A program made the translations under genes and the position numbers. Positions 25,627 through 35,639 of a stretch of DNA of 64,000 bases are shown piece after piece; the first letter of the stretch is position 1; every line of letters starts with the position of its first letter. Origin of the DNA: RZYY01 sp036794825. Lineage in GTDB: Bacteria > Bacteroidota > Bacteroidia > Bacteroidales > 4484-276. The notes under the pieces are model-generated. The model saw only the letters and a list, made by a program, of their open reading frames with translations, had not been told where the DNA came from and did not search any database. The stretch is taken from NCBI GenBank assembly GCA_036794825.1, contig DAIRGA010000013.1, positions 1 to 64,000 of the forward strand, read 5' to 3'.

Positions 25627-28600
25627 ATGAAAAAAATCAGACTTTTACAAACTTTCGCCCTCGCAGTGGGGCTTATGATTAGTACGATGGGTTGGGGGCA
25701 GGCAACTTTACCTTTAACTAGAACTTCATGGGGGACACCTGAACCGACCGGATGGACAAATTCTGGATGCACCCAAAGAACAAGTTCCTTTGCATGTTCA
25801 GGAAATGATGGTACAATTTTCGATAGCAATGGAGATTCAAGAACCGTCTTTTTTTCATCTGCTCCTAACCAGTTAGTTTTTAAATTAAAGAAATCCAGTA
25901 TGTCTGGAGAATCAAAAATAGTACTTGAAGAATCAAGTAACGGAACATCATGGACAACACTTGGTAATTATGGAACAGCGACTGGAGCAACGACTATTAC
26001 AGACTGCGGTGATATTACAATAACTTTAAATGCATCTTCTCGTTACATTAAATGGACGTACACTAAGGCTACTGGTAATTGCGATATGGACGATGTTTCG
26101 ATCTCTGCTGCAACCGGAACGCCTGATATCGTCCTCTCCGACAACGGCACTCAAGTAACTGCCGCCGATGTTAATCAAGGCACAACTGCTCATATTCTCC
26201 ATAAATTTCAATTAGCCATTTCCACAGCCAATGCTTCACTTACCGGAATGACCTGCACTACAGCAGGATCTTATGTTTCTGCCGATATTACCAATCTTAA
26301 GGTAAGATATTCAGCAGATGCAACATTAGACGCTGGAGATGCAACTTTAAGCACGTACACCACACCGGGAATAGCTGGTGACAAAACTTTCCCATCCTTT
26401 ACTTCCCAATCTATTAGTTCGGGTGCAACAGGTTATATTTTTATTACTGCTGATATTGCATCCACGGCAACACATAATAATACAATTAGTTTAAATGCAA
26501 TTACTACAAGTAATTTGACATTTGCAAGTGGAAACAAAACAGGCTCAACCACAGCAGGGGGCGCCCAAACGATAAAGGATGTTACCGGGCCAATAGTATC
26601 AGTTTACAGTCCTTTAGACAATGCAACTGGCATTACCATTAATAGTGATCTGGTACTTACTTTTAACGAAAACATTCAAAAAGGAACAGGAAATATTACA
26701 ATTAAGAAGATTGCCGACAATTCAACTGTTCAAACCATTGATGTAACTTCAGGTGATGTTACTGTTAATAGTACTACATTAACCATTAATCCGCCTTCCG
26801 ATTTATCCATTGGTACCCGGTATTATATCAATATTGCTTCTGGTGCATTACAGGATTTACAGAGTAATAATTATGCCGGGATTGCTGATAATTCAACATG
26901 GAATTTTACCACTGTTGCACCAACAGTAACGAATGTTACATCAACAAATGCCGATGGATATTATAAAATTGGCGATCCGATTACTGTAAATGTAACCTTT
27001 ACTGATCCCGTTACTGTTGCAGGGACGCCCAGAATTCTACTTGAAATGGGAACAACGGACAGATTTGCAAATTACACAACTGGCTCTGGTACTTCAACAA
27101 TAAGTTTAGTTTATCCGGCTATTCAAACCGGAGATAATAACTCGGATTTGGATTATGTGGCTACAGGATCATTAGGACTTAATAGTGGTACCATTAACTC
27201 TTCTGATGGAATTGCAGCTACACTTACATTGCCTGCCCCAGGCAGTGCAAACTCAATTGCAGGACAAAAGGCAATTATCGTGGATGGAGTGCTCCCAACA
27301 GTTAGCACATATAGCCCAACCGATGGAAATACAAGTGTTACTGTTAATCAGAACCTCATTTTGACATTCACAGAAAATGTTAAGGTTGGCTCAGCTGGTA
27401 ACATTGTAATTTACAACGGAGTAGGTACTGCTTTTGAAACAATCCCCTACAATGATGCAAGGGTTTCTTTTTCAACAAATACAGTAACCATTGACCCATC
27501 AGGAACTTTTTCATATAGTTCTGATTATTATGTTCAAATAGCAAATACTGTAATTACTGACATGGCTGGTAATGCCTATGCAGGTATTAGTAATGCCACA
27601 ACCTGGAATTTTACCACCGAATGCGGTCCCATAACATCATTCCCATATTCGATAGACTTTAGCACATATTTACCGACCTGCTGGAGCGAAACTGCAGGGC
27701 TTTTAGCGGCCCCATCAACATTATCCGGTACATCATCAACCTGGGCTGCTGATGGTTATGCAAATAATGGAACAACAGGCAGTGCAAGAATAAATATCTT
27801 TGGAACCACTGCTAAGGAATGGTTAATTACACCAACTATTGATTTAGGCTCAACCATTGATTATTTATTGGAATTTGATGTTGCATTAACTGACTTCGGC
27901 ACAACTGGAAGTCCTGACCTTAATGGCATAGATGATAAATTTGCTGTAGTAATTTCAACTGATAATGGCACAACCTGGACAAGTGCAAATACCTTAGCAT
28001 TGTGGGATAATGCCGGTTCGGGTTATGTTTATAACAACTTGACCCCGGCAGGAACTCATGTATCAATTTCTCTTGCAAGTTACACCGGTCAGATTAAGAT
28101 TGGTTTTTATGGCGAATCAACAGTTTCAAATGCTGACAATGATTTGTTTATTGATAATGTAATAATTAATGAATTAGCAAGTGAACCTGCCAATCACGCG
28201 ACTGCTTTTTCAGCAACTGCAAATACTACTACCCAAATTACAGTAAATTGGACCGATGCTACTGGTGGTCAGTTGCCTTCGGCTTATTTGGTGAAGGCTG
28301 CAATTGCTCCTGCTACACCTACGGCGCCTGTTGACGGAACACCTGAAGGTGATGCAACATTGATCAAAAACATAAATCAAGGTACGCAACAAGCTGTTTT
28401 TACCGGATTGGAACCTTCAACATCCTATAATTTTGCGATTTGGCCATACACTAACAGCGGCGCTAACATAGACTATAAGTTAGGCAGCCAGCCAACTGCT
28501 TCAGGCACTACCCTGGCCCCATTGGGAACACCAGTGGCTACCGCTGCCACAGCTATAATTACAACAGGCTTTACGGCCAACTGGAATGCCGCTGCCAGCG

Positions 28601-30888
28601 CAACAAGCTATCGGTTAGATGTTTCGGAATACGAAACATTTGCAACTGCTGGAAGTAACATGACTGATTTGATTATTTCGGAATACATTGATGGTTCAAG
28701 TGGTACGAATAAAGCGATTGAAATTTTCAACGGAACTGGTGCTTCTGTAAATCTATCGAATTATAAAATATGGATAATAAATAATGGTGGTGATTGGCCC
28801 GAAACAACAATCAATTTGACAGGAATACTTGAAAATGGTGATGTTTTCGTTGTAACTAACGGAACTGATTATACTAATTTGACAACCGTTTCAGATTTAA
28901 GTTCTGGTTCTTTATCTTTTAACGGGGATGATGCGGTTGGACTTGCAAAAGATATATCAGGAACCTTGACGTTAATAGATGCAATAGGCCAAAGTGGAGC
29001 TGATCCAGGTACAGGTTGGGATGTTGCAGGTATTTCAAATGCAACAGCAGACCGTGTATTGACCAGAAAAAGTAGTGTTTCGTCTCCAAATACAGATTGG
29101 GACACGTCAAGAGGTACCAATACCGATAATTCGGAATGGATAGTTGCAGCTGGAGGAACTAATAATGATGCTTCTGGCTTTGGGTCTCATACATTTTCTG
29201 GTGGTTCCTCTCCATCATTTGTAACTGGTTATAATAATTTGACTGTTAATGGGACTTCTCAATCTGTATTTGGCCTTACTCCAAATGACACATATTTCTA
29301 CAGGGTTAGGGCTACCAATGGTGTCGAAACCAGTTCTAATTCTAATGTTATCAGTTTATCTACCTATTCAAAAGAAAGTGCCGGAGGGAATTGGAATAAT
29401 TCAGGCAATTGGTCGCCACCTGGTGTTCCAGCCAGTACTGACAACGTATTAATAACAGGACTAGTCAATGTTGATGTAACCGATGCTTCGGTTAACAATA
29501 TCAATGTCCAGGATGGAGGTGAGTTAACAATTAATGCTTCACAAAGCCTGACCGTTTCTGGAACCATAACAATCGAAGACGGCGGTTCATTTATTAACGA
29601 AGGAACATTAGGCAATGGCGCAAAAGGCGATGCTGATGCAGTAATGGAACGCCAAATCCCCGCTTACACCAACAATGCTAATGGCTGGCACCTGCTGGCT
29701 TCGCCTGTAAATAATATGGTTATTGCCGGATCAGATTTTGCACCGGGTATCGCAACACCAAATTTCGACGATTTCTATGCCTGGGATGAGGTGAACTATC
29801 TGTGGCTAAATCAGAAATTACCGGCCAATAACATTACCAGTTTTGTCAATGGCAAGGGTTACCTGGTGGCTTATGAATCCACCAATACCAGGGATTTTGA
29901 AGGCACATTCAATTCAGCAAGTATAACCTTTGAAGACCTTTCCAAAACCACCAACAAGGGCAACGGCTGGCATCTGCTGGGCAACCCTTTCCAGTCGGCG
30001 CTGAAGTGGGAAACTGCCAACTGGGGCAGAACAAACATGGGTCCCGGCGCCAAGATCATGAATCCCGGTGGCACCTATACCGACATCACCGTGGGCGGCG
30101 CCAATGAATACATTCCCGCCAACCAGGGCTTCTTTGTGCAGGCGCTCGACGCCGACAATGCCATCACTATACCGGCCGCCTCAAGAACGCACAACAGCAC
30201 TCCCTTCTACAAAAGCGAAATTCCCAGCCTGCTTACTCTGAGGGCTGCCGATGGCGAATTCTACGTGGAAACCTGGATACAAATGCTAGAGGGCGCCACT
30301 GCTGGTTTCGACCAGGATTATGATGTCAGGTTCTTCGGCGGGGTGTACAATGCTCCGCAATTGTACTCAAAACTCAGCGAAACCGAACGGGTTTCAACCA
30401 ACAGAATCAGTGACTTTGAGGAAGAGCTGGTGATACCGCTTGGTTTCAAATCCTTCCTCAACCGCGAATTCACCTTCACAGCCAGCAACGCCGCAAGTTT
30501 CGGCGAAAATGTGGAAGTTTACCTTGTGGATGCCCAGAAGGGAACACGCATCAACCTGAAAACCAATCCTGCTTACACTTTCACGGCAGTAGCCAACGAG
30601 CTTACGGAGCGGTTCAGCATCCACCTGCTGAAATCCACCAGCGTGAATGATGTCACTTCCGCAGAAGGTTTGAGAATTTACTCCTTCGGTTCGGAAATTT
30701 TTATCTATTCGAGCGAGAATCCCGATGTCAAAATCTCCGTCTTCAACATCACCGGGCAGCAGGTGTACAGCCAGCGCATGGCGCTCGACGGACCGAAGCA
30801 GCTCACGCTGAATGTGCCCACAGGCTGGTATGTGGTGAAGGTAGTAACCGGACAAACGATGGTAAGCCGTAAGGTTTTTATCCGATAA
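25627..30888 (+). CDS. Giant T9SS-sorted multidomain surface protein (cassette 1 cargo)
   Basis: 1753 residues, with signal peptide (about 1-25, ending WGQ). Domains by position: N-terminal sandwich regions (26-316); two SbsA-type Ig-like domains (about 318-428 and 553-665, each ending TWNFTT); a choice-of-anchor-J/cleaved-adhesin-like domain (about 666-852); an FN3-like domain (852-960); an FN3 domain interrupted by a lamin-tail-like domain (about 1012-1195, LIISEYIDGSSGTNKAIEIF); and a ~415-residue C-terminal module ending in a T9SS type A sorting domain (about 1675-1753, ISVFNITGQQVYSQRM). Base composition jumps from AT-rich to GC-richer near 29640, at the start of this module. No catalytic motif was seen; adhesion is an inference. 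A small membrane protein gene follows 39 nt later. Confidence 0.88.
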   Translation: MKKIRLLQTFALAVGLMISTMGWGQATLPLTRTSWGTPEPTGWTNSGCTQRTSSFACSGNDGTIFDSNGDSRTVFFSSAPNQLVFKLKKSSMSGESKIVLEESSNGTSWTTLGNYGTATGATTITDCGDITITLNASSRYIKWTYTKATGNCDMDDVSISAATGTPDIVLSDNGTQVTAADVNQGTTAHILHKFQLAISTANASLTGMTCTTAGSYVSADITNLKVRYSADATLDAGDATLSTYTTPGIAGDKTFPSFTSQSISSGATGYIFITADIASTATHNNTISLNAITTSNLTFASGNKTGSTTAGGAQTIKDVTGPIVSVYSPLDNATGITINSDLVLTFNENIQKGTGNITIKKIADNSTVQTIDVTSGDVTVNSTTLTINPPSDLSIGTRYYINIASGALQDLQSNNYAGIADNSTWNFTTVAPTVTNVTSTNADGYYKIGDPITVNVTFTDPVTVAGTPRILLEMGTTDRFANYTTGSGTSTISLVYPAIQTGDNNSDLDYVATGSLGLNSGTINSSDGIAATLTLPAPGSANSIAGQKAIIVDGVLPTVSTYSPTDGNTSVTVNQNLILTFTENVKVGSAGNIVIYNGVGTAFETIPYNDARVSFSTNTVTIDPSGTFSYSSDYYVQIANTVITDMAGNAYAGISNATTWNFTTECGPITSFPYSIDFSTYLPTCWSETAGLLAAPSTLSGTSSTWAADGYANNGTTGSARINIFGTTAKEWLITPTIDLGSTIDYLLEFDVALTDFGTTGSPDLNGIDDKFAVVISTDNGTTWTSANTLALWDNAGSGYVYNNLTPAGTHVSISLASYTGQIKIGFYGESTVSNADNDLFIDNVIINELASEPANHATAFSATANTTTQITVNWTDATGGQLPSAYLVKAAIAPATPTAPVDGTPEGDATLIKNINQGTQQAVFTGLEPSTSYNFAIWPYTNSGANIDYKLGSQPTASGTTLAPLGTPVATAATAIITTGFTANWNAAASATSYRLDVSEYETFATAGSNMTDLIISEYIDGSSGTNKAIEIFNGTGASVNLSNYKIWIINNGGDWPETTINLTGILENGDVFVVTNGTDYTNLTTVSDLSSGSLSFNGDDAVGLAKDISGTLTLIDAIGQSGADPGTGWDVAGISNATADRVLTRKSSVSSPNTDWDTSRGTNTDNSEWIVAAGGTNNDASGFGSHTFSGGSSPSFVTGYNNLTVNGTSQSVFGLTPNDTYFYRVRATNGVETSSNSNVISLSTYSKESAGGNWNNSGNWSPPGVPASTDNVLITGLVNVDVTDASVNNINVQDGGELTINASQSLTVSGTITIEDGGSFINEGTLGNGAKGDADAVMERQIPAYTNNANGWHLLASPVNNMVIAGSDFAPGIATPNFDDFYAWDEVNYLWLNQKLPANNITSFVNGKGYLVAYESTNTRDFEGTFNSASITFEDLSKTTNKGNGWHLLGNPFQSALKWETANWGRTNMGPGAKIMNPGGTYTDITVGGANEYIPANQGFFVQALDADNAITIPAASRTHNSTPFYKSEIPSLLTLRAADGEFYVETWIQMLEGATAGFDQDYDVRFFGGVYNAPQLYSKLSETERVSTNRISDFEEELVIPLGFKSFLNREFTFTASNAASFGENVEVYLVDAQKGTRINLKTNPAYTFTAVANELTERFSIHLLKSTSVNDVTSAEGLRIYSFGSEIFIYSSENPDVKISVFNITGQQVYSQRMALDGPKQLTLNVPTGWYVVKVVTGQTMVSRKVFIR
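29641..30888 (+). repeat. 1.25-kb duplicated C-terminal module, copy 1
   Basis: This 3' part of the giant surface protein gene is nearly repeated at 33886-35137 in the subtilisin gene, with long stretches identical at DNA level (for example around 30400-30480 against 34640-34730). It encodes the same ~415-residue tail with the T9SS signal. Confidence 0.85.
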
Positions 30889-30927
30889 TCAACTGATTGT
30901 AAAACAAACACATAAAAATATACTACG

Positions 30928-31164
30928 ATGAAAAAGAATATAATCCGCACCACAGCGCTGTTGATCGTGATGACTGGATTCGTTTGTGTGGCTCCCGCAT
31001 TTGCCCAGGGCGGCGACCCACCTCCCCCACCCGATACACATGGCTCGCAGCAAAACGAAGTTCCGGGCGGCGGCGTACCGGTTGGTTCGGGAATGATGTT
31101 ATTGATTTCGCTGGGAACCGCTTATGGGCTTAAAAAAGCCCGCGATATCCGGAAAAAGGATTAG
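30928..31164 (+). CDS. Small Pro/Gly-rich single-pass membrane protein (cassette 1)
   Basis: 78 residues: a signal peptide (1-26, cut before Gln in AFA-QGG), a PPPPP run, the block HGSQQNEVPGGGVPVGSG, one hydrophobic helix (about 56-68) and a basic tail (KKARDIRKKD). The order short motif, TM helix, positive cluster is the layout of sorting-enzyme tails such as PEP-CTERM, but here it forms almost the whole mature protein. Two further copies follow at 35170 and 38032, each directly after a T9SS cargo gene. It begins 39 nt after the cargo stop and is closed by a terminator. I recognise no described family and no function; a membrane-anchored partner of the cargo is a guess. Confidence 0.85.
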   Translation: MKKNIIRTTALLIVMTGFVCVAPAFAQGGDPPPPPDTHGSQQNEVPGGGVPVGSGMMLLISLGTAYGLKKARDIRKKD

Positions 31165-31186
31165 TTGATCTGATCTTTTGTTTCAC

Positions 31187-31223
31187 AAAACCTCCATGGC
31201 ATTCTCATCCATGGAGGTTTTTT
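31187..31223 (+). terminator. Terminator of cassette 1
   Basis: CCTCCATGG (31191-31199) pairs with CCATGGAGG (31209-31217), followed by six T. Confidence 0.9.
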
Positions 31224-31243
31224 ATTAAATTGCGTTTCGGCTA

Positions 31244-31274
31244 TTGACAGCCATCCGAAAATCGCTTACATTTG
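31244..31274 (+). promoter_or_regulatory. Promoter of the subtilisin gene
   Basis: TTG (31244-31246), a 20-nt spacer, then TACATTTG (31267-31274). It lies 41 nt before the ATG at 31316 and rules out the longer frame that begins at 31244. Confidence 0.65.
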
Positions 31275-31315
31275 CCTCTAAATCACCACAGTTCACAATT
31301 CAATCAGGAAAAATT

Positions 31316-34300
31316 ATGGTTTCAAAATGTTATAGTTGCCTGGTCTTTTTGCTATGTTTTGCATTATTGGGCAATCTGGTCAATGGACAGTCCACAGCAC
31401 AGAAAGAGCGTCTCAGGGAAATGGCCGAAACTTCAGCGCTGCAGTTTCAACTGGAGAAAAACGCTGCACTGAGCAGGTTTGCCGAAGCTGGCTTACCGGT
31501 AAGAAATACTGATCCTGACGGATCGGTATGGGAGCTGATGCGACTCAGAAATGGCCGGCCTGTGTATTTTATTACCCAAAATGCTAACGGCGCCACGGTG
31601 ATTAAATCGGACAGAGTTTATCCCGGTGGCGGCGCCGGGTTGAGTCTTACAGGCAGCGGCCAGTTGCTGGGAGTATGGGATGAGGCAAAAGTCTTATCAA
31701 CGCACCAGGAATTGACCGGCAGAGTTACTCAGAAAGATTCTCCTGCAACCTTCAGCGACCATGCCACTCATGTTGCAGGCACCATGATAGCTTCGGGTGT
31801 TACGGCATTAGCAAAAGGGATGTCGTACCAGGCCAGCATTGATGCCCGGGACTGGAACGATGATTTTGCTGAAATGGCGGCAGCGGCTTCCAGCGGACTG
31901 AAAGTCTCACAACATTCTTATGGAGAGGTAACCGGCTGGTATTATGGAAATCTTGGTGCTGGCACTAACTGGTACTGGCTGGGAGACCCTTCAATCAGCG
32001 CTGTGGAGGATTATCGTTTCGGTTTTTACGATGCAGGAACCCGGACAACGGATGAAATCGCTTTTAATGCTCCGCAATACCTGATTGTGAAATCGGCAGG
32101 CAACGACAGGGACGATGACCCCGGAAATGTAGGTCATTGGATTTGGGTTGATGAAAGCTGGGTCTGGAGCACGGCGGTACGCAACGGAGACGGGGCAAAA
32201 AATGGTTTTGATTGCATCCCGGTGGTGGGGACAGCTAAAAATATTATGACTGTCGGCGCTGTGTATAATACTGGCGCTATGGCATATTTTAGTAGCTGGG
32301 GACCCACAGACGACGGCAGGATTAAGCCGGATATTGTCGCAAAGGGCGTTGGCGTCTATTCGGCCAGCTCTGCCGGTAATACCAGCTATGTTTACAAAAG
32401 TGGCACATCAATGTCCGGACCTATGGTGAGCGGATCTGTCGGATTGCTGCTTCATCACCAGGAAAATCTTCATCCGGGAGTACCATTGCTCTCCTCCACC
32501 ATCAAAGCGCTTATCCTTCACACAGCCGACGACCTGGGCAATCCGGGACCGGACTACAGCTACGGCTGGGGAATGATGAATACCGAAAATGCTGCCGCCA
32601 TCATGACTCAAAATGCAGCCAAAAGCGGTGAACACATCTACGAACTGACGCTGAACAACGGTGGTGAAATTTCGATACCGATGAAAAGCAGCGGCATCGA
32701 AGCGCTAAAAGCCACTATTGCCTGGACTGACGTACCCGGAACACCTCCTGACCCTTCGTTGAACCCTTCAACACTCATGCTGGTCAACGACCTCGATATG
32801 CGCCTCTGGTCAATGACCGGCGACGAGTTTGAACCCTACATACTCGATCCGGCCAATCCAACCCTTGCCGCTACAACCGGCGATAACTTCCGTGATAATG
32901 TGGAAATTATCAACATCGAAACACCCGGAACCGATAAAATTTACCTGCTTACTATCCGCCATAAAGGATTGTTATCGGGTGGCAGTCAACAATTCTCACT
33001 GATTATTACCGGAAACGAACCCTTTGAATACCAGCAGGTTTCGCTGGCCAACGACAAATCAGTTAATTATTCATCATGGAACAATTACAGCAACGGAGGC
33101 TACGGTTTTAACACCTGGCAATTTGCTGCAGGTGGCGGTGGTGGTTCCTACCTCGGCGGTACGGGTCTCGGAAGTTCCACCTTTGGCATCTATTCGGGAG
33201 GATCAAACCCCGGCGATTACTTTGTTGCCCGGAGAGATTTTGAAGAGGTTATGCCAGTATCATCCACGTTCAGCTTAAACCTGGGTTACACCAGTGTGGC
33301 AACGGGTGGTGAAATAGGAATCAGCCTCTTTTCAGGCACTAATTTCCGGTTAACGTTCAAGTTTATCGGGGGTAGCTCGCAGTGGGTTATCAATGACGGT
33401 GGCTCTGACTTTGGAACAGGGATACCCTGGTCAGGAAATACGCCGCTCAATTTTCATTTCACCCGAAGGGAGGGGAACAAGTACTCGTTGCTGATCAAAC
33501 AAGGCATGAACACCTTCACCGCCGAAAATTACATAGCAAGCTCTGGTGAGATGTCAGTGACGAGGATTGAAATCTTCTCCTCCCGGCAAGGATCAGGCGA
33601 AAATGTTGGTTTTGATGATCTTAACCTCAAATCAGATTTGGATAATCTATCTTTTGACGCTACCCTTCTGATTAATGAGGATGCAGAATTAACCCAAAAC
33701 CTCAACATTCAAAATCTATTGATCCTCAGCGGGAAAAATTTACAGGTGAATGCAGATGTTGCTCTCACAGTTACAGGCGAGTTGGGAAATCTGAATTCCA
33801 GTAGTAAATCAGGTTTAGGATTGAGGATTAAATCCAATGCCAGTGGCGCCGGCTCTATGATTCACAGCTCTATCGGAGTAAACGGAACTGTGGAACGATA
33901 TCTTCCAGGCTACACCAGCAAAGAGGCCACCGGTTGGCATTTACTCTCCTCGCCGGTGAACAACCTTACCATTGCAGGATCAGATTTTGCACCGGGAAAT
34001 GTATCGCCCAACCTGGACGACTTTTTCGCCTGGGATGAGGTGAATTACCTCTGGCTCAATCAGAAATTGCCCGCCAACAACATTACCAGTTTTGTCAATG
34101 GAAAGGGCTACCTGGTGGCTTATGAATCCACCAATACAAAGGATTTTGAAGGCGCCTTCAATTCAGCAAGCATAACCTTTGAAGACCTCAGCAAAACCAT
34201 TAGTAAAGGCAACGGCTGGCACTTGCTGGGCAACCCGTTCCAGGCAGCGCTGAAGTGGGAAACCGCCAACTGGAGCAGAACCCAGATTGGTCCCGGCGCC

Positions 34301-35137
34301 AAGATCATGAATCCCGGCGGCACCTATACCGACATCACCGTTGGCGGCGCCAACGAATACATTCCGGCAAATCAGGGCTTCTTCGTACAAGCGCTCGACG
34401 CCGACAATGCCATCACTATCCCGACCGCCTCAAGGACGCACAACAGCACTCCCTTCTACAAAAGCGAAATTCCCAGCCTGCTTACTCTGAGGGCTGCCGA
34501 TGGCGAATTCTATGTAGAAACATGGATTCAGATGATGGACGAAGCCACGGCAAACTACGATCAGAATTTTGACGTAAGGTTTATCGGCGGAGTGGTAAAT
34601 TCCCCGCAACTCTATTCAAAACTCAGCGACACCGAACGGGTTTCAACCAACAGAATCAGTGACTTTGAGGAAGAGTTGGTGATACCGCTTGGTTTCAAAT
34701 CCTTCCTCAACCGCGAATTCACGTTCACAGCCAGCGATGCCGCAAGTTTCGGCGAAAATGTGGAAGTTTACCTTGTGGATGCCCAGAAAGGAAGCCGCAT
34801 CAACCTGAAAACCAATCCTGCTTACACTTTCACGGCAGTAGCCAACGAGCTTACGGAGCGGTTTAGCATCCACCTGCTGAAATCCACCGGAGTTAATGAT
34901 GTAAATCCCGCAGACGGTTTGAGAATTTTCTACTACGGATCGGAAATCTTTATCAATCCGAACGAAAATGCCGACGCACGGATCTCCATCTTCAACATCA
35001 CCGGCCAGCAGGTGTACAGCAACCGCATGATGCTTGACGGCATAAAACAGCTTACACTGAATGTGCCCACGGGATGGTATGTAGTGAAAGTAATTGCCGG
35101 AGATGCGATCACCAGCCGCAAAGTATTTATCCGATAA
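31316..35137 (+). CDS. T9SS-secreted S8 subtilisin-like protease (cassette 2 cargo)
   Basis: 1273 residues from the ATG at 31316, with signal peptide ending NGQ (about 24). The S8 peptidase domain (about 105-455) has the full set: Asp122 (GVWDE), His149 (DHATHVAGT), oxyanion Asn263 (SAGND) and Ser365 (SGTSMSGP; most relatives have TSMASP). It is followed by a beta-sandwich region (about 460-570), a region with a Gly-rich stretch, and the ~415-residue module shared with the upstream giant protein, ending in a T9SS type A domain (ISIFNITGQQVYSNRM). Extracellular or surface proteolysis is expected. The second small membrane protein gene follows 32 nt later. Confidence 0.92.
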   Translation: MVSKCYSCLVFLLCFALLGNLVNGQSTAQKERLREMAETSALQFQLEKNAALSRFAEAGLPVRNTDPDGSVWELMRLRNGRPVYFITQNANGATVIKSDRVYPGGGAGLSLTGSGQLLGVWDEAKVLSTHQELTGRVTQKDSPATFSDHATHVAGTMIASGVTALAKGMSYQASIDARDWNDDFAEMAAAASSGLKVSQHSYGEVTGWYYGNLGAGTNWYWLGDPSISAVEDYRFGFYDAGTRTTDEIAFNAPQYLIVKSAGNDRDDDPGNVGHWIWVDESWVWSTAVRNGDGAKNGFDCIPVVGTAKNIMTVGAVYNTGAMAYFSSWGPTDDGRIKPDIVAKGVGVYSASSAGNTSYVYKSGTSMSGPMVSGSVGLLLHHQENLHPGVPLLSSTIKALILHTADDLGNPGPDYSYGWGMMNTENAAAIMTQNAAKSGEHIYELTLNNGGEISIPMKSSGIEALKATIAWTDVPGTPPDPSLNPSTLMLVNDLDMRLWSMTGDEFEPYILDPANPTLAATTGDNFRDNVEIINIETPGTDKIYLLTIRHKGLLSGGSQQFSLIITGNEPFEYQQVSLANDKSVNYSSWNNYSNGGYGFNTWQFAAGGGGGSYLGGTGLGSSTFGIYSGGSNPGDYFVARRDFEEVMPVSSTFSLNLGYTSVATGGEIGISLFSGTNFRLTFKFIGGSSQWVINDGGSDFGTGIPWSGNTPLNFHFTRREGNKYSLLIKQGMNTFTAENYIASSGEMSVTRIEIFSSRQGSGENVGFDDLNLKSDLDNLSFDATLLINEDAELTQNLNIQNLLILSGKNLQVNADVALTVTGELGNLNSSSKSGLGLRIKSNASGAGSMIHSSIGVNGTVERYLPGYTSKEATGWHLLSSPVNNLTIAGSDFAPGNVSPNLDDFFAWDEVNYLWLNQKLPANNITSFVNGKGYLVAYESTNTKDFEGAFNSASITFEDLSKTISKGNGWHLLGNPFQAALKWETANWSRTQIGPGAKIMNPGGTYTDITVGGANEYIPANQGFFVQALDADNAITIPTASRTHNSTPFYKSEIPSLLTLRAADGEFYVETWIQMMDEATANYDQNFDVRFIGGVVNSPQLYSKLSDTERVSTNRISDFEEELVIPLGFKSFLNREFTFTASDAASFGENVEVYLVDAQKGSRINLKTNPAYTFTAVANELTERFSIHLLKSTGVNDVNPADGLRIFYYGSEIFINPNENADARISIFNITGQQVYSNRMMLDGIKQLTLNVPTGWYVVKVIAGDAITSRKVFIR
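33886..35137 (+). repeat. 1.25-kb duplicated C-terminal module, copy 2
   Basis: Counterpart of 29641-30888, encoding the tail of the subtilisin. The blocks SFVNGKGYLVAYESTNT and TFTASDAASFGENVEVYLVD are almost unchanged between copies. Confidence 0.85.
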
Positions 35138-35169
35138 AAATCGAAAGTAATAACCTAAATACAGTTGCT

Positions 35170-35403
35170 ATGAAAAAGTTTATCGTTCAAACCACAGCCC
35201 TGATAATCCTTCTCTCAGGAATTATCTTTGTTTCACCAACTTTTGCCCAGGCCGGCGATCCGCCACCACCACCGGATAGCCACGGCTCACAAACCAATGA
35301 ACCTCCGGGAGGCGGCGTGCCGGTTGAGTCAGGTACACTACTATTGCTGTTTCTGGCATCAATTTTCGGCGGGAAGAAAATTTACTCTTCTCTCCGTAAA
35401 TAA
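35170..35403 (+). CDS. Small Pro/Gly-rich single-pass membrane protein (cassette 2)
   Basis: 77 residues from the ATG at 35170 (MKKFIVQTTALIIL). Signal peptide 1-26 (TFA-QAG), then DPPPPPDSHGSQ, EPPGGGVPVESG, a hydrophobic helix (TLLLLFLASIFGG) and a basic tail (KKIYSSLRK). It is paralogous to the copies at 30928 and 38032. The core motif has Glu in place of the Gly in VPVGSG, so that position tolerates change. A strong terminator follows. Function unknown. Confidence 0.85.
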   Translation: MKKFIVQTTALIILLSGIIFVSPTFAQAGDPPPPPDSHGSQTNEPPGGGVPVESGTLLLLFLASIFGGKKIYSSLRK

Positions 35404-35426
35404 TAGCTTTTTTGATTAAAAAACAG

Positions 35427-35467
35427 AACCCTGCCAGTGGCATTGCGATTGGCAGGGTTTTGTTTTT
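35427..35467 (+). terminator. Terminator of cassette 2
   Basis: AACCCTGCCA (35427-35436) pairs with TGGCAGGGTT (35450-35459), followed by TTGTTTTTT. The 236-bp gap to the next gene holds no other gene. Confidence 0.88.
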
Positions 35468-35577
35468 TCACAGTACAGAATTTCCCTTATTTTTTAAGTA
35501 AATTATTTTACAAACAGTCGTTTCAATTAAGCTTTAAACACTAATTATCAGGTACTTAAAAAATATTAAAAAGCCTC

Positions 35578-35604
35578 TTTGCATCTTCCTAAAGGTTATT
35601 TTAG
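35578..35604 (+). promoter_or_regulatory. Possible promoter of the cassette 3 cargo gene
   Basis: TTTG (35578-35581) and TATTTTAG (35597-35604) with a 15-nt spacer; one mismatch to TAnnTTTG. It ends 35 nt before the ATG. Confidence 0.35.
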
Positions 35605-35639
35605 CGGCGTGAATTGTAACCAATAAACTATTATCAGAT

